64,000 bases of DNA from Gammaproteobacteria bacterium (GCA_021772985.1 JAJFKX010000025.1:212630-276629), one strand, 5' to 3'; positions 26,311-36,619 are shown, counted from the first letter of the stretch. The notes: generated from the sequence alone by a model not told the origin. Numbers and translations: made by a program.

Positions 26311-29300
26311 TTAGAAATCGTAACGCAAGCCGATTTGCATACGCCACAACGATGCACTTGACGTTAGCCGCTCTGAGGCCGGACCATCGAAGTTATCGAA
26401 ACTAAACTGACCGTTGTCATTGATGCTGGCATCAACAATTGGGTTATTGAACTCAAAGCCAATCTGGGTCAATTGATTGGCGCCGCTATCAATCAGGTTC
26501 AGGAAGTTTTCAATATCAAAGAACAACGTAATTCTGTCATCCGAGAAAAAGCCTGGCAATTCCTGACTTAAACGGATATCAAGGTCAGTGAAGGTGCTGC
26601 TGTTGAACGCATTACGTGGTGCAATCTGACCCCGAAAGCTATCCAAACCACTTGACGCCAGGAAAGCATTGAATGCAGCGGTGTCAAAACCATCACCAAA
26701 CACCACTAAAGGATCATTCTCCAACGGTACATAGAACAATGATCTGTCTTCTCTCTCACGACTGTCACCGAACAAGTTATTGTTGCTTCCGCCGGTATCA
26801 AAGGTGTAACTGAAAGGCCGGCCTGAACGAATTGAGGCAAACAGGTTCAATTTCGTTTCATAATCACCAAAGAATGCTTTGGTCAAAGTCCCGCGGAAAA
26901 CCGCATTGTGTGGGATTTCATCATTCGCGGTTGCGACCGTTGGATTGTTGAAATCGTCCACCGAAACATTACCAAAGTTACTGGTTGGCACCGAACTGGT
27001 TACCGGATGTACTTCTTCAGCATTGGTATAGGAATAGCCAATGGTGGTTTCGAAATCAAAACCACTGCCACCGATGTCATACCAGCCTTTATTCAAAGCA
27101 AGTGCGATATTATGGGTACGGCCACCACTGCCATTGGTCAGTAAAATATCGTCTGTGCTGCGTGAGTCACACAAACTGGTATCACCAGGGTTAGACGCGC
27201 AATCCGGATCCAGGAAATCTACTTCACGATAAATGGGTCGACCATCCGGTGCGGTACCAGTTTGCGCAATATTCAGAGCCTGAAACAGGTAAGGATCTAT
27301 TGCATTTGAGTAAATGTAATCCAGCGTGACATTGAAATCATCCAGGAAGTTATGGGTAATACCAAAATTGGCTCGGAATACCTTTGATAACTCCAGATCA
27401 GGATCAACAGCACCCACCTGACCGTCACCGGAAACCAGTTGATCCAATGCGAATTGTGGAATACTAAAGCCATCTACAGAACCAGGGCCTAACAAGCCAG
27501 AGCTGTCATTCAATCGCACGTTATCGGTAACCACACCGACGTTACTGAAAGAACCGGAGAAAATCACATTCGGATCACCGCCGGAGAATACACCAACACC
27601 ACCACGCAGGGTGGTAAAGCCCCACGAATGAGTCGGTAACTCATAACTGAACCCCACTCTTGGTTGTAATGCATCCAGACCATCAAATACCTGCGCGGCA
27701 TTGTCAAAGCCGTAGCGTTGGTTGAAGAACGTATTGCTGAGCGGAAGATCATTAGACTTGTAATAATCGTAGCGCAAACCAGCCAACAGGGTTAAACCAC
27801 TTGCCAATGTCCATTCATCCTGCAGGTAAAAGGTATGAATATCACGTTTGAATTCCGCAGCGACATCGTTGAAGTTGCCCGTGGTCACACCATTAAACTC
27901 AAAGTCGGTAGGATCTTGTGCCGCGAAGGCTTCAATACTATCGAAAACCAGAGCACCGGCACTGGCAGGCAGGAACTCATTAAAGACCTCACTGGAATCA
28001 AGCTCATAACCAAACGTGACTACATGGTCAGCTACTGCGTAATCTGCCTTCAATTTAACCTGATCGGTTTCACTATTTAAAGTGTTGGTCTGGCGAAAGA
28101 AGTCAGGGCCTGCAAACACACTGCCGCCAGGCAGTTCGATCTCAACTTCGGCAAAGCCTCGACCTAGCAGTGGGATTTGTGTGTCTTTGTTATCAAACCT
28201 GGAGACACGAAATTCAGTCGACAACTGATCTGTCCAGTTGGAGAAGAAACGCAATGAATAAGCATCAATACTGTTACCCGAGTTGTAGAAATGCGATGAA
28301 AACGCCAAATCTCCAAAAGTAGCATTATTGTCCTGTTGGGTGGTGAAGTCTTCGCGAGTGCGTTGATAATTAAATGCCACACGATGGTCTTCGTTGATAT
28401 TGGCATCAACCCGCACTAGGATTCTGCGGTTATCATCCGTGGCTGAAGACAGCGGTAATACACCTGGATCAAAGTTATAGACATTTCGAAAAATGCTATC
28501 AATCTGCGAAATCTCATCCTGGGTGATATTGGCTATATTTGGAAAACCTGATCCAATTGGGCCATCGTCAATTGCTTCGTCACCGATGGTTTCTTCATAA
28601 GCAACAAAGAAAAACAACCGGTCTTTGATAATTGGTCCACCGACGAAACCACCAAAGTTATGTGAGACAAAATCACCGGAACTGCTGCTTGCCAGGGCAT
28701 CACCGCGATAATAATCAAATATCCCACCGGTGAATTCATTGGTACCGGATTTGGTCACCACGTTGATATTACAGCCACTGAAGTTACCGTATTCAACATC
28801 AAACGGGGCAAACTCTACTGAAACCTGATTAATCGCGTCCAGTGGGAATGGCTGAGCTTCTCCAGGGAATGCCACATTCAAACCAAAAGTATCGTCCTGT
28901 CTTACACCGTCTACAGTGAAACTGTTGAAACGTGAGTTAGCACCAGCACAACTAACGGCGCCATCCTGGTTGGCCGGATCAATGGTCACCCGAGGGTCAG
29001 CACGGAACACATCGCGAATATCGCGTGCAATTGAAGGCAAATCCTTAATATCACCCAAATCATAAGAAGTACCAGGGCCTAAAGCACGCTGGAAACCACC
29101 CACATCAGCAACACCCAACACCTGCAAGCTGCCGAGATCGGCTGATTCATCTTCCAAGGCGAAGACCAAATTGGCTGAACCGGACAATGAGACGAACACC
29201 TCATCAACCCGTTCATCCACATAAATATCGCTATCTACCTGGACACTATACGGCCCACCTACTTCCAGACCACGGGCTGTAAACTGTCCCGAGCTGGTAG

Positions 29301-29493
29301 TGGTGGTGGTTATCTGGCGATTGGTTCGAGTATCGGTCACAGTAACATCAGCATTGGGAATAGGATTACCCTGTGGATCCACTACCGATCCAGAGATTGC
29401 TGATGTTACCTGCTGGGCCATTACCGGTTCGACAAAAGCCGCGGCTAATACGGTGCTAATAGCACCAGCTAGTACTAGTTTCTTGAAAGACAT
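26311..29493 (-). CDS. Oar-like TonB-dependent outer-membrane receptor
   Basis: Outer-membrane receptor of 1060 aa. Signal peptide at 1-27 (ending VEPVMAQQ). A carboxypeptidase-regulatory-like beta-sandwich follows at about 30-115 (SGSVVDPQGNPIPNADVTVT). The plug lies at about 140-250, with GANSRFNSFTVDGVRQDD and NINVVTKSGTNEFTGG. The large barrel ends in LRYDF, with the terminal Phe needed for BAM insertion. This is the Oar/OmpA-related architecture, which in relatives imports large substrates or supports protein secretion. SD AGAGG lies 8 bases before ATG 29493. It is monocistronic with a strong terminator. The ligand is unknown; the phosphatase gene is divergent. Confidence 0.9.
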   Translation of the reverse strand: MSFKKLVLAGAISTVLAAAFVEPVMAQQVTSAISGSVVDPQGNPIPNADVTVTDTRTNRQITTTTTSSGQFTARGLEVGGPYSVQVDSDIYVDERVDEVFVSLSGSANLVFALEDESADLGSLQVLGVADVGGFQRALGPGTSYDLGDIKDLPSIARDIRDVFRADPRVTIDPANQDGAVSCAGANSRFNSFTVDGVRQDDTFGLNVAFPGEAQPFPLDAINQVSVEFAPFDVEYGNFSGCNINVVTKSGTNEFTGGIFDYYRGDALASSSSGDFVSHNFGGFVGGPIIKDRLFFFVAYEETIGDEAIDDGPIGSGFPNIANITQDEISQIDSIFRNVYNFDPGVLPLSSATDDNRRILVRVDANINEDHRVAFNYQRTREDFTTQQDNNATFGDLAFSSHFYNSGNSIDAYSLRFFSNWTDQLSTEFRVSRFDNKDTQIPLLGRGFAEVEIELPGGSVFAGPDFFRQTNTLNSETDQVKLKADYAVADHVVTFGYELDSSEVFNEFLPASAGALVFDSIEAFAAQDPTDFEFNGVTTGNFNDVAAEFKRDIHTFYLQDEWTLASGLTLLAGLRYDYYKSNDLPLSNTFFNQRYGFDNAAQVFDGLDALQPRVGFSYELPTHSWGFTTLRGGVGVFSGGDPNVIFSGSFSNVGVVTDNVRLNDSSGLLGPGSVDGFSIPQFALDQLVSGDGQVGAVDPDLELSKVFRANFGITHNFLDDFNVTLDYIYSNAIDPYLFQALNIAQTGTAPDGRPIYREVDFLDPDCASNPGDTSLCDSRSTDDILLTNGSGGRTHNIALALNKGWYDIGGSGFDFETTIGYSYTNAEEVHPVTSSVPTSNFGNVSVDDFNNPTVATANDEIPHNAVFRGTLTKAFFGDYETKLNLFASIRSGRPFSYTFDTGGSNNNLFGDSREREDRSLFYVPLENDPLVVFGDGFDTAAFNAFLASSGLDSFRGQIAPRNAFNSSTFTDLDIRLSQELPGFFSDDRITLFFDIENFLNLIDSGANQLTQIGFEFNNPIVDASINDNGQFSFDNFDGPASERLTSSASLWRMQIGLRYDF

Positions 29494-29754
29494 GGCTAAA
29501 CCTCTTATTTTAGTTTGCTCTGCATAAAAGGGCGATCGCTGTGCTCTGCTAAATTACAACGAGTCCATTTGAGATTTTTCGGGCCTATCCTGGCCACCGA
29601 ACTATACTCGCACATATTAAACCAGTGTTAAATGACACTTTGTTTACCAACCAGTAACTCTATCGATCAACACAACCGGCTTTAATGACATATTCTCATT
29701 AAGTATGTAATGTAAAGCCATGAAATTTATATCATCAATACCCATGGAATAACT

Positions 29755-31074
29755 ATGAAACACTGTTTTTTAGCTGTCTTGATCTGTGGATTAAGTTATT
29801 TTAGCTACGCAGCCGAACTGACCTCTGGACCCATGCTTGGTTATGCATCTGCGCGCGAAGCCGCTATCTGGTTGCAGTCTGATAGGCCGGTTTCTGCCAC
29901 TTTGAGCTACTGGCCACTAAGTCAACCTGATCTCAAAAGACATAGTCCCAACCTCGTTACTAAGGCCGAACATGCTAATGCAATAACACTGATTGCTACT
30001 GATCTTGCACCTGGCACGGATTATGGCTACGAAATTCTGCTCGATGACCAACCTCAAACTGCCCGGCATAACCAGATATTTACTACTCAAACATTATGGC
30101 GATGGCGTGATGACCCACCAGCATTCCGTTTTGCATTGGGTTCATGTGCTTATATCAATGACCACCCATACGATCGACCCGGTAATCCATATGGAGGCGA
30201 TTACAAGATTTTTGAATCGATAGCCGATCAACAACCTGATTTCATGCTGTGGCTCGGCGATAATGTGTATTATCGGGAAACCGATTGGGACGCACGTTCC
30301 AGCATGTATGGCCGTTACAGCCATACACGCCGATTACCAGAATTACAACGGCTGCTCAGCGTCGCTCATCACTACGCTATCTGGGATGATCACGACTATG
30401 GCCCCGATAATTCGGACCGAAGCTTCTTCCTGCGCGAGCAGGCAGTAGCTGTTTTCAACGATTTCTGGGCCAACCCGGTGACCAATGCCTCTGGCGCCGG
30501 TGGCATTACCAGTTACTTCGAATGGCATGATGTGGGTTTCTTCATGCTGGATAATCGATATTTTAGACAAGCAAACTACCGGGTAAGCGGCCAACGAACA
30601 GTACTTGGTAATCAACAGATTGATTGGCTGGTAAATGCATTAAAAAACAGCAGTGCCAGCTTCAAGTTTATCGCTATCGGGGGGCAATTTATCAGCAGTG
30701 CCGAGGTGTTTGAAAATTATGCCCATGTAGCGCCTGGCGAACGTCGCTTGTTACTGGACTTGATAGCTGCAGAACACATTCCTGGTGTAATTTTTCTGTC
30801 GGGTGACCGACATCACTCATCACTGCACAAAATGACGCGTCCAAATCTATACCCGTTACATGATTGGACTGTTTCACCATTAACCGCAAGCACTTACGAG
30901 CCAGCCATTGGTGAAGGTCAATACCGTGTACCAGACAGTGTATACACCAAGCGTAACTTCGGTATCGCCGAAGTCAGTGGACCCTTCAATGATCGCAAGC
31001 TAAAGCTAAACTTACATGATGTCGATGGCAAACAGGTTTGGAGTACTGAAATCAAGCAAGTTGATTTGCAATAA
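29755..31074 (+). CDS. PhoD-like secreted phosphatase/phosphodiesterase
   Basis: Metallophosphoesterase of 439 aa with signal peptide (about 1-19, ending YFSYAA). An N-terminal PhoD_N-type beta domain (20-110) precedes the catalytic domain. Metal-binding motifs in order are GSCAY, WLGDNVYYRE, WDDHDYGPDNSD and LSGDRHHS. PhoD enzymes use Fe3+/Ca2+ to release phosphate from mono- and diesters outside the cytoplasm, usually under phosphate starvation. A twin-arginine motif is not present in the signal, so it is probably Sec-exported, unlike classical PhoD. No obvious Pho box was found. A bidirectional terminator follows. Confidence 0.88.
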   Translation: MKHCFLAVLICGLSYFSYAAELTSGPMLGYASAREAAIWLQSDRPVSATLSYWPLSQPDLKRHSPNLVTKAEHANAITLIATDLAPGTDYGYEILLDDQPQTARHNQIFTTQTLWRWRDDPPAFRFALGSCAYINDHPYDRPGNPYGGDYKIFESIADQQPDFMLWLGDNVYYRETDWDARSSMYGRYSHTRRLPELQRLLSVAHHYAIWDDHDYGPDNSDRSFFLREQAVAVFNDFWANPVTNASGAGGITSYFEWHDVGFFMLDNRYFRQANYRVSGQRTVLGNQQIDWLVNALKNSSASFKFIAIGGQFISSAEVFENYAHVAPGERRLLLDLIAAEHIPGVIFLSGDRHHSSLHKMTRPNLYPLHDWTVSPLTASTYEPAIGEGQYRVPDSVYTKRNFGIAEVSGPFNDRKLKLNLHDVDGKQVWSTEIKQVDLQ

Positions 31075-31123
31075 CCCGATATTTTAATGCTGATTGTGCA
31101 GTCTCTGCGGTGGGTTTACCACA

Positions 31124-31155
31124 ATAAAAACCCCGGCACCAGCTGGGGTTTTTAT
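31124..31155. terminator. Bidirectional rho-independent terminator
   Basis: Arms ATAAAAACCCC (31124-31134) and GGGGTTTTTAT (31145-31155) are perfectly complementary around a ten-base loop. A and T runs on either side serve both strands. It separates the convergent phosphatase gene and metalloprotease gene, 50 and 19 bp from their stops. Confidence 0.88.
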
Positions 31156-31173
31156 TGATTCAGTCAACTTAAA

Positions 31174-32376
31174 CTATCTGAACGAGGCCACTGTGCTGGC
31201 CCGCTCACGGTGCACCCGGTCATTATCACTGAAACTTGCCGTGCCAAATGGCCGACCGTTAAATGTGAAACCCGGATTAGAGAACCCACCTATGCGTGGC
31301 AGTCCGGTACTGGTAGTTCCCATAATGGTGCGAAAATTACCGGTGAAATCTGCTAAACCGTGACCATATGGAAATGGTGAGGTGGTTGGGTCATTCTGGT
31401 GACGTGCTCCAAATAAATGACCCACTTCATGGACAAAAGTAAAATCTGTACAGGAGAACTTGACCACAAAGAAGCCATTGGTTGCGCCCCCACCGATAGC
31501 GTTAACGATGCCGCAGATATTTGGGTCATTGGGTGTTGCAACTATCATTCCGACCAAATCTGCAGACCTTGAGTTCCGAGTCGAATTAGCCAGGGAATCA
31601 TTAAAGCCATCATTTAAATTGCGCAGACCGGATGCATTCTGCTGCGCTGTAGATCGCTCGTTATTGGTTGCCCGGAACAAGCCGGCACTTTGCATGGTAA
31701 TAGGTATGCTTGTTGCAGAATAAGCCTGATTAGACTGCGATATGAAAAAATTCATGCGATCAACAATCGGCCCAACCCCGCCTGCTGCATTGATTGCTGT
31801 ATTGGATGCGATTTGCATAACCCTGACAATATTATTACCACCACGCGTAGTCTCGGTATTTACCGGCAATGTTAACTGGGGGGTATCATCGGCATTACCG
31901 AGTGTTGTGAAATCCCTTTCCGCAAGTAGATACTGGCCATTTTGCAAAGTGCTGATTTCAAAAATTTTATCCACCAGCCTGATTTGGCCAAATACACGGT
32001 TATTATTAATAACAAATGTAGCCAAATCTGTCGCGACTTCATTCGAACCGTTCGTGCCTGGCACCTCAACAATTCCATTCCACGAGTAATAACCACCCTC
32101 TATATTATAATTATGGGTTTGTTGAATTTTAAAGTTCTCGTTACCGAGGTTAAAATTAAATGCCGGAGTATCCTTGCCCAAGGCTTTAATATTCACCGCC
32201 ACAGCATCAACAAAATGTGCTGATTTAAGCAATTCCTGCACACCAGCCTGGCTTTTCAAGTCAATGGGTGTTTTGGATTCGCCTAATAAATTAGGTGTTT
32301 GGATTTGCGCATACGCACTGCCACAAACTGCGGCGGTCAAAAATATAGTCAGGCATAAGCCGTTACGATACGACAT
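31174..32376 (-). CDS. Secreted reprolysin-like zinc metalloprotease
   Basis: Metzincin-type peptidase of about 400 aa. The frame is open to 32484, but ATG 32376 is preferred: AAGGAG lies 8-9 bases upstream, and it yields a clean signal peptide (MSYRNGLCLTIFLTAAVCGS, then AYA). The catalytic zinc motif HEVGHLFGARH (about 315-325) is the full HExxHxxGxxH, and TIMGT downstream supplies the Met-turn. A pro-region of about 170 residues precedes the catalytic domain. It is presumably extracellular or periplasmic and degrades protein. The leader RNA has a 7-bp hairpin (TACTCCT/AGGAGTA, 32442-32461). It lacks a recognisable C-terminal sorting tail. Confidence 0.87.
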   Translation of the reverse strand: MSYRNGLCLTIFLTAAVCGSAYAQIQTPNLLGESKTPIDLKSQAGVQELLKSAHFVDAVAVNIKALGKDTPAFNFNLGNENFKIQQTHNYNIEGGYYSWNGIVEVPGTNGSNEVATDLATFVINNNRVFGQIRLVDKIFEISTLQNGQYLLAERDFTTLGNADDTPQLTLPVNTETTRGGNNIVRVMQIASNTAINAAGGVGPIVDRMNFFISQSNQAYSATSIPITMQSAGLFRATNNERSTAQQNASGLRNLNDGFNDSLANSTRNSRSADLVGMIVATPNDPNICGIVNAIGGGATNGFFVVKFSCTDFTFVHEVGHLFGARHQNDPTTSPFPYGHGLADFTGNFRTIMGTTSTGLPRIGGFSNPGFTFNGRPFGTASFSDNDRVHRERASTVASFR

Positions 32377-32779
32377 TGGCATGTCTCCTTTGTACTTTCC
32401 ATAGTAAATGTAACCTGACAGTAAGTAGATAACTGCCCAGTTACTCCTTCTTTTAGGAGTATCACTTAACTTGTTACCCTGCAAGATGCTTTTTCATGCA
32501 TACTGAAAAATAATAATTTCCATTGCTAATTGCCATATGCATATTCGTTATCGAATGTCTTGACTTTTGTTAATGCAGGAAGTGTTTATTCTGATAATAG
32601 CTGGCGCCATTCACAATTTATTGACGTTTCTCATCGAGAAATCACATATCCTGGTTATATGTGGAATATATTCAAGCCGAATTTTTTTAAGCTGAAAGCT
32701 TGAAATAAAAAAAGAAAACCAAGTAGCGTAGCTACTTAAACGGACACTAATTAATTTGATAAACCTGGTTTTATAAATA
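32377..32779. other. Intergenic region between metalloprotease and GST genes
   Basis: AT-rich, about 400 bp, no credible gene. It contains the protease leader with the hairpin at 32442-32461, the likely protease promoter region, and a probable terminator for the GST gene at 32703-32737. Confidence 0.5.
32703..32737 (-). terminator. Probable rho-independent terminator of the GST gene
   Basis: AAGTAGC (32721-32727) and GCTACTT (32731-32737) pair around a three-base loop. Read leftwards, the stem is followed by GGTTTTCTTTTTTTATTT, a strong T tract. It is 43 bp past the GST stop. Confidence 0.65.
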
Positions 32780-33394
32780 CTATTCTATACCTTCCCTAAG
32801 CATTGCAGATTTGACACCATCATTTTTCAGCATCCTATCCATGAAAGCCCTTATATTTTTAAAGGTATACGCTGGTTTGGCCATATTCCGTGACCAGCGA
32901 AATACAGTAAATGCATAAGCATCTGAGATACAAGGTTTATCTCCTGCTGTAAAGGTATTATCAGCCAACCAATCATCACAATAGCGCAATAAAGCAATCA
33001 CTTGATTTTCTGCGGCCTGTTTAATACGTCTATGTTCATCATCGCTTCCAGCATCAATAAATCGCGGCTGAAAGAAATAAGCAGCATGCGAACGATGCAG
33101 GTCAGATGCAATAAAACTTAGCCAACGATTGATCAGGTATTGTGACTGTGGGTTATCTTTTCCACCAATGTCGGCATCAGGGTGGCTGTCAGCTATAAAT
33201 CGCAAAATGGCATTACATTGTGTCAACACCGTACCGTCATCCAATACCAATGCCGGCACTTGTCTAACGACATTGATCGCTGTAAAAGTTGTGTCCCCTA
33301 AGTCCGGTTGCTCAATATCGAAGTCAGCACCAACCCAGTTCAAAGCTATATGCGGCCCCATCGAACACGCACCAGGAAAGTAATACAGTTTCAT
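32780..33394 (-). CDS. Glutathione S-transferase (beta-like)
   Basis: 204-aa cytosolic GST. The thioredoxin-like N domain begins MKLYYFPGACSMGPHIAL, close to proteobacterial beta-class enzymes, with the characteristic Cys10. The cis-proline motif VPAL (about 47) and TQCNAILRFIADSHP for the glutathione glutamyl site are present. The C-terminal helical domain is complete. It is likely used in detoxification or redox buffering; the electrophilic substrate is unknown. Monocistronic, with its own terminator. Confidence 0.9.
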   Translation of the reverse strand: MKLYYFPGACSMGPHIALNWVGADFDIEQPDLGDTTFTAINVVRQVPALVLDDGTVLTQCNAILRFIADSHPDADIGGKDNPQSQYLINRWLSFIASDLHRSHAAYFFQPRFIDAGSDDEHRRIKQAAENQVIALLRYCDDWLADNTFTAGDKPCISDAYAFTVFRWSRNMAKPAYTFKNIRAFMDRMLKNDGVKSAMLREGIE

Positions 33395-33646
33395 AGTAAG
33401 CTCTCAGTGCCGAATATTCCGAGTATTTATTGTAGCTCTATTACCCCACCAATTCCTGAATGGTAACAAATACACACTGACCAATCGTTGAAATTTGTAA
33501 TGACACGTTTGCTTTCGAGCGCCCGCAGTATTGGAAACATAGCGGTTTGTCTTGTTGTTGCTGTAGATTTTTCCCGGCTGGCATACTATAAATAGTCATC
33601 GTCAACTTACAAAGTTGAACATTTTTCTGCTGTCAAGGATAAGGCC

Positions 33647-34672
33647 ATGAACAAAATTATTCACTATTCGCTAGGCTTCCTGGTTACCTGTTTGCTGCTG
33701 ATGCAACCCTCACATGCACAAACTGACGCCATATCAATTCAGGAATGGGTTGTGCCATGGGATAGCACCCGGCCCCGCGATCCGTTTGTAGCGCCGGACG
33801 GTAAAGTGTGGTTCGTTGGTCAGGCAGGTCACTATGCAGGTGTATTTGATCCTGACACTGAACAATTCTCCCGCATTGACATGGATCCCGGTACCGGGCC
33901 GCACAATCTAATCGTAGATGGCAATGGAATCGTTTGGTATGCTGGCAACCGTGCGGCACATATCGGCAGGATTGACCCCAATGCTGAAGCCGGGAAACAA
34001 ATCAAGAAGTATCCAACCCCTAAAGACACCGCTGCTGACCCTCATACCTTGATTGAAGCCGCTAACGGCCTCCTCTGGTTTACCTCACAAAGCAGCAATG
34101 GGATTGGTAGACTAAATCCGGATACCGGCTCTGTGGAAGTCCTCACAGTACCGACTAAACGTGCCCGACCTTATGGTATTGACCTGGATAGTGATGGTAA
34201 TGCATGGGTGGTATTATTGGGCACCAATAAACTGGCACGGGTTGATGCTCAAGCATTCACATTAACCGAAATAGAAATACCCCGCACTGCCGCCCGGCCG
34301 CGACGAGTCGCCGTTACCAGTGATGACTTAATCTGGTATGTGGATTATGCCGAAGGCTATGTTGGTCAGTATGACGCAAAAACCGAGAGTTTTCGGGAGT
34401 GGCAAACCCCGGGGCGTAGCACAGAAGGCATTCGTGGTAGTGGCCCGTATGCTATGACAGCTGATGCGCAAGATCGCCTCTGGTTTGTCGAAACTTTCCC
34501 TAATCCCAACCGATTGATAGGCTTTGATCCTGCCAGTGAATCATTTATTGGTGCTGCCGATGTACCCAGTGGCGGGGGTAGCGTACGACACATGTATTAT
34601 GATAAAAATACCCATACGATATGGTTCGGCACAGATACCAACAATCTGGCTCAAGCACGGTTGCCGGAATAA
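33647..34672 (+). CDS. Exported Vgb-like (virginiamycin B lyase family) beta-propeller
   Basis: 341-aa secreted protein with signal peptide (about 1-24, ending PSHAQ). Repeating blades contain DG-VWFVGQ, GNGIVWYAGN, ANGLLWFTSQ, DGNAWVVLLG, DDLIWYVDYA and QDRLWFVETF, the pattern of the streptogramin-lyase propeller family. Known Vgb linearises type B streptogramins, but most family members are uncharacterised and I cannot confirm the catalytic His/Glu set. I would not infer antibiotic resistance. It is followed after 23 bp by a small GNAT gene with a good SD, so the two are probably co-transcribed. Confidence 0.82.
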   Translation: MNKIIHYSLGFLVTCLLLMQPSHAQTDAISIQEWVVPWDSTRPRDPFVAPDGKVWFVGQAGHYAGVFDPDTEQFSRIDMDPGTGPHNLIVDGNGIVWYAGNRAAHIGRIDPNAEAGKQIKKYPTPKDTAADPHTLIEAANGLLWFTSQSSNGIGRLNPDTGSVEVLTVPTKRARPYGIDLDSDGNAWVVLLGTNKLARVDAQAFTLTEIEIPRTAARPRRVAVTSDDLIWYVDYAEGYVGQYDAKTESFREWQTPGRSTEGIRGSGPYAMTADAQDRLWFVETFPNPNRLIGFDPASESFIGAADVPSGGGSVRHMYYDKNTHTIWFGTDTNNLAQARLPE

Positions 34673-34695
34673 CTAACAAGGAGAGTTATCCACCA

Positions 34696-34974
34696 ATGAC
34701 TATTCAACATGATCAGGACAATCAGCGTTACTTGCTGATTGTTAGCAATGGACACGATGATAATGCAGTGGTCTTGCGCTACCATCGGCCAGATAAAAAC
34801 ACCATCAATTTCACTTCAACTTTTACCCCGGAGAACCTGCGTGGCCAAGGCCTGGCCCGCAGGGTTGTTGAACATGCGCTGGATGAAGCCGAGCAACAGG
34901 GCCTTACAATATTAGGTTCCTGCTGGTATGTCGCAAAGTTGCTGAATGAGCGAAAACAGCAAGCATCAGCTTAA
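34696..34974 (+). CDS. Small GNAT-fold N-acetyltransferase (Acetyltransf_CG type)
   Basis: 92-aa single-domain protein. It has the abbreviated GNAT core of the YjdJ/Acetyltransf_CG family: FTSTFTPENLRGQGLARRVV, with the RGQGLA acetyl-CoA loop, and LGSCWYVAKLL in place of the usual LCPFVA-Y. ATG 34696 is chosen because AAGGAGAG is about 10 bases upstream, although the frame is open earlier. The acceptor is unknown. It is 23 bp downstream of the propeller gene and ends in a hairpin. Confidence 0.85.
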   Translation: MTIQHDQDNQRYLLIVSNGHDDNAVVLRYHRPDKNTINFTSTFTPENLRGQGLARRVVEHALDEAEQQGLTILGSCWYVAKLLNERKQQASA

Positions 34975-34993
34975 GCGTGGCCCGTCCACGCTT
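34973..34993 (+). terminator. Hairpin overlapping the GNAT stop codon
   Basis: AAGCGTGG and CCACGCTT form an 8-bp perfect stem with a CCCGT loop, starting within the stop codon. Only TTG follows, so termination is likely but not textbook. Confidence 0.45.
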
Positions 34994-35053
34994 TGCCGGT
35001 GTTGATCTGTAGGCTGATTTAATACTTAGTCTCGAAATCATTTGACCAACTGA

Positions 35054-36619
35054 TCAGGAACCTGTTGTCTGCTTGGCATCTGCCACAATCTGTCGCACAT
35101 CGCTTAACAGCTCATCGACATCAAATAACATGCCATCCTTGATGGTATAGCGAATACCCTGCACGCGGCCCGGTTTTCCATTATCCAGTAACCGATAATG
35201 ACCAGTTCCATAGAGTAATTTGAAATTGGCTATGGGGTTTTCCCGGACCACTACCAGATCAGCCTTTTTGCCAATTGCAATAGAACCAATCTCGTCATCC
35301 ATACCCAAAGCCTCAGCACCATTCAGGGTCGCTGCTTTCAACACTTCCAGTGGGTGAAAACCGGCTTCCTGCAACAACTCCAATTCGCGAATATAACCAA
35401 AACCATATAATTTATAGATGTAGCCGGAATCTGACCCCGTAGTCACCCGACCACCATGGTTTTTATAATCATTCAAAAATGTCATCCAGCGCTGGAAGTT
35501 ACGCTTCCAGTCAATTTCATGCTGGGTAGTCCAGTCAAACCAATAAGACCCATGTGCTTCAGGGCTGGGCTCGAAAAATTTCATTAGCTGAGGGTGGCCA
35601 TATTGCTTATGCCATTCGGCATTTTGCTCACGCATCAAGTCACGGCTAGCCTCATATATGGTTAGCGTTGGATTGATTGTGAAATCCAGCTCAATCAATT
35701 CATCCCGAACAGCATTCCAATGCTCACTGCCGGGCTCAGCACCCTGCAACCATAACTTGCCGGCTTCACCGAATCTATGTTGCTCATTGTTGTAGTTGTA
35801 ATCCAGTGGGTAGTCCTGGATCATCTGATCGGTAAACAATGCCTCTGGTAAGCCATACCAATGTTCCATTGTGGTCAACCCTGCCCGAGCAGAGTCCAAA
35901 ACGTTCCAGCGGACTACATTGAGTTGTGCGTGGTGCATCGCACTACCCAGGTTTTGCTGTTTAGCTTCATCAAAAGCAGCACTCATAATCGCTGGGCTGG
36001 CACCAAAAAACTTAATCCCGAGAGCGCCTTGCCGGCGAATATCTTTTACCCAATCGCGGGCATGCTCCGGTGTGCTGATTGGACCATCTGAACCCATACC
36101 AAAACCTGCATATGGGATGATTCGAGGTGCGGTTATTTCCCCGGCCTGACTACGTTTCACATGATCCAGGACCCAATCAAGACCATTGAAGCTGCCTGGC
36201 TCACGTACCGTAGTAATCCCATGTGCCAACCACAATTTCAGCACATACTCAGCGGTAACCCCCTGTTCATCGCCACCCAGGTGACCATGCATATCAACAA
36301 AACCGGGTAATACATAGTGACCGCTCAAATCCAGTTCATGATCACCGTCATTGGCCTGTGGGCGATTTTCAGGGTCAATCTCAGCACCAGGATTGCCGAC
36401 GCTTTGAATCCGGGTAATACGATCATTTTCGATTACGATATCCACCGGCCCCCGCGGCGGAGCACCTTCACCGCTAACCATTATCACGCCACGCAGGATT
36501 AAGCGTTCATAGGGTCCTTCTCCACGCTCACGCTCCGGTGCTGGTTCGGGTGCAGCGACAGCAACTCCAAAGATGATGGCCAGAGATACCCCCAAGATCA
36601 TACGCAAGCATTTGTTCAT
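35054..36619 (-). CDS. Exported amidohydrolase-family protein
   Basis: 521-aa metal-dependent hydrolase of the amidohydrolase superfamily (imidazolonepropionase/prolidase-like group). Signal peptide at 1-22 (ending VAVAA). The first metal motif is GFVDMHGHLGG (H111 and H113). MHHAQL, TTMEHWYG and TTGSDSGY supply the remaining His and Asp ligands of a TIM-barrel dinuclear site. The C terminus GSIAIGKKADLVVV is the family's closing beta-sandwich. Exported members often hydrolyse peptides, lactones or amides. It is convergent with the GNAT gene and divergent from the sulfotransferase at 36687. Substrate unknown. Confidence 0.87.
   Translation of the reverse strand: MNKCLRMILGVSLAIIFGVAVAAPEPAPERERGEGPYERLILRGVIMVSGEGAPPRGPVDIVIENDRITRIQSVGNPGAEIDPENRPQANDGDHELDLSGHYVLPGFVDMHGHLGGDEQGVTAEYVLKLWLAHGITTVREPGSFNGLDWVLDHVKRSQAGEITAPRIIPYAGFGMGSDGPISTPEHARDWVKDIRRQGALGIKFFGASPAIMSAAFDEAKQQNLGSAMHHAQLNVVRWNVLDSARAGLTTMEHWYGLPEALFTDQMIQDYPLDYNYNNEQHRFGEAGKLWLQGAEPGSEHWNAVRDELIELDFTINPTLTIYEASRDLMREQNAEWHKQYGHPQLMKFFEPSPEAHGSYWFDWTTQHEIDWKRNFQRWMTFLNDYKNHGGRVTTGSDSGYIYKLYGFGYIRELELLQEAGFHPLEVLKAATLNGAEALGMDDEIGSIAIGKKADLVVVRENPIANFKLLYGTGHYRLLDNGKPGRVQGIRYTIKDGMLFDVDELLSDVRQIVADAKQTTGS

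Noticed and set aside
33647..34672. Streptogramin resistance gene (vgb)
   Set aside because: The propeller fold matches the family, but catalytic residues could not be confirmed and the protein is exported in a gammaproteobacterium; resistance would be over-reading.
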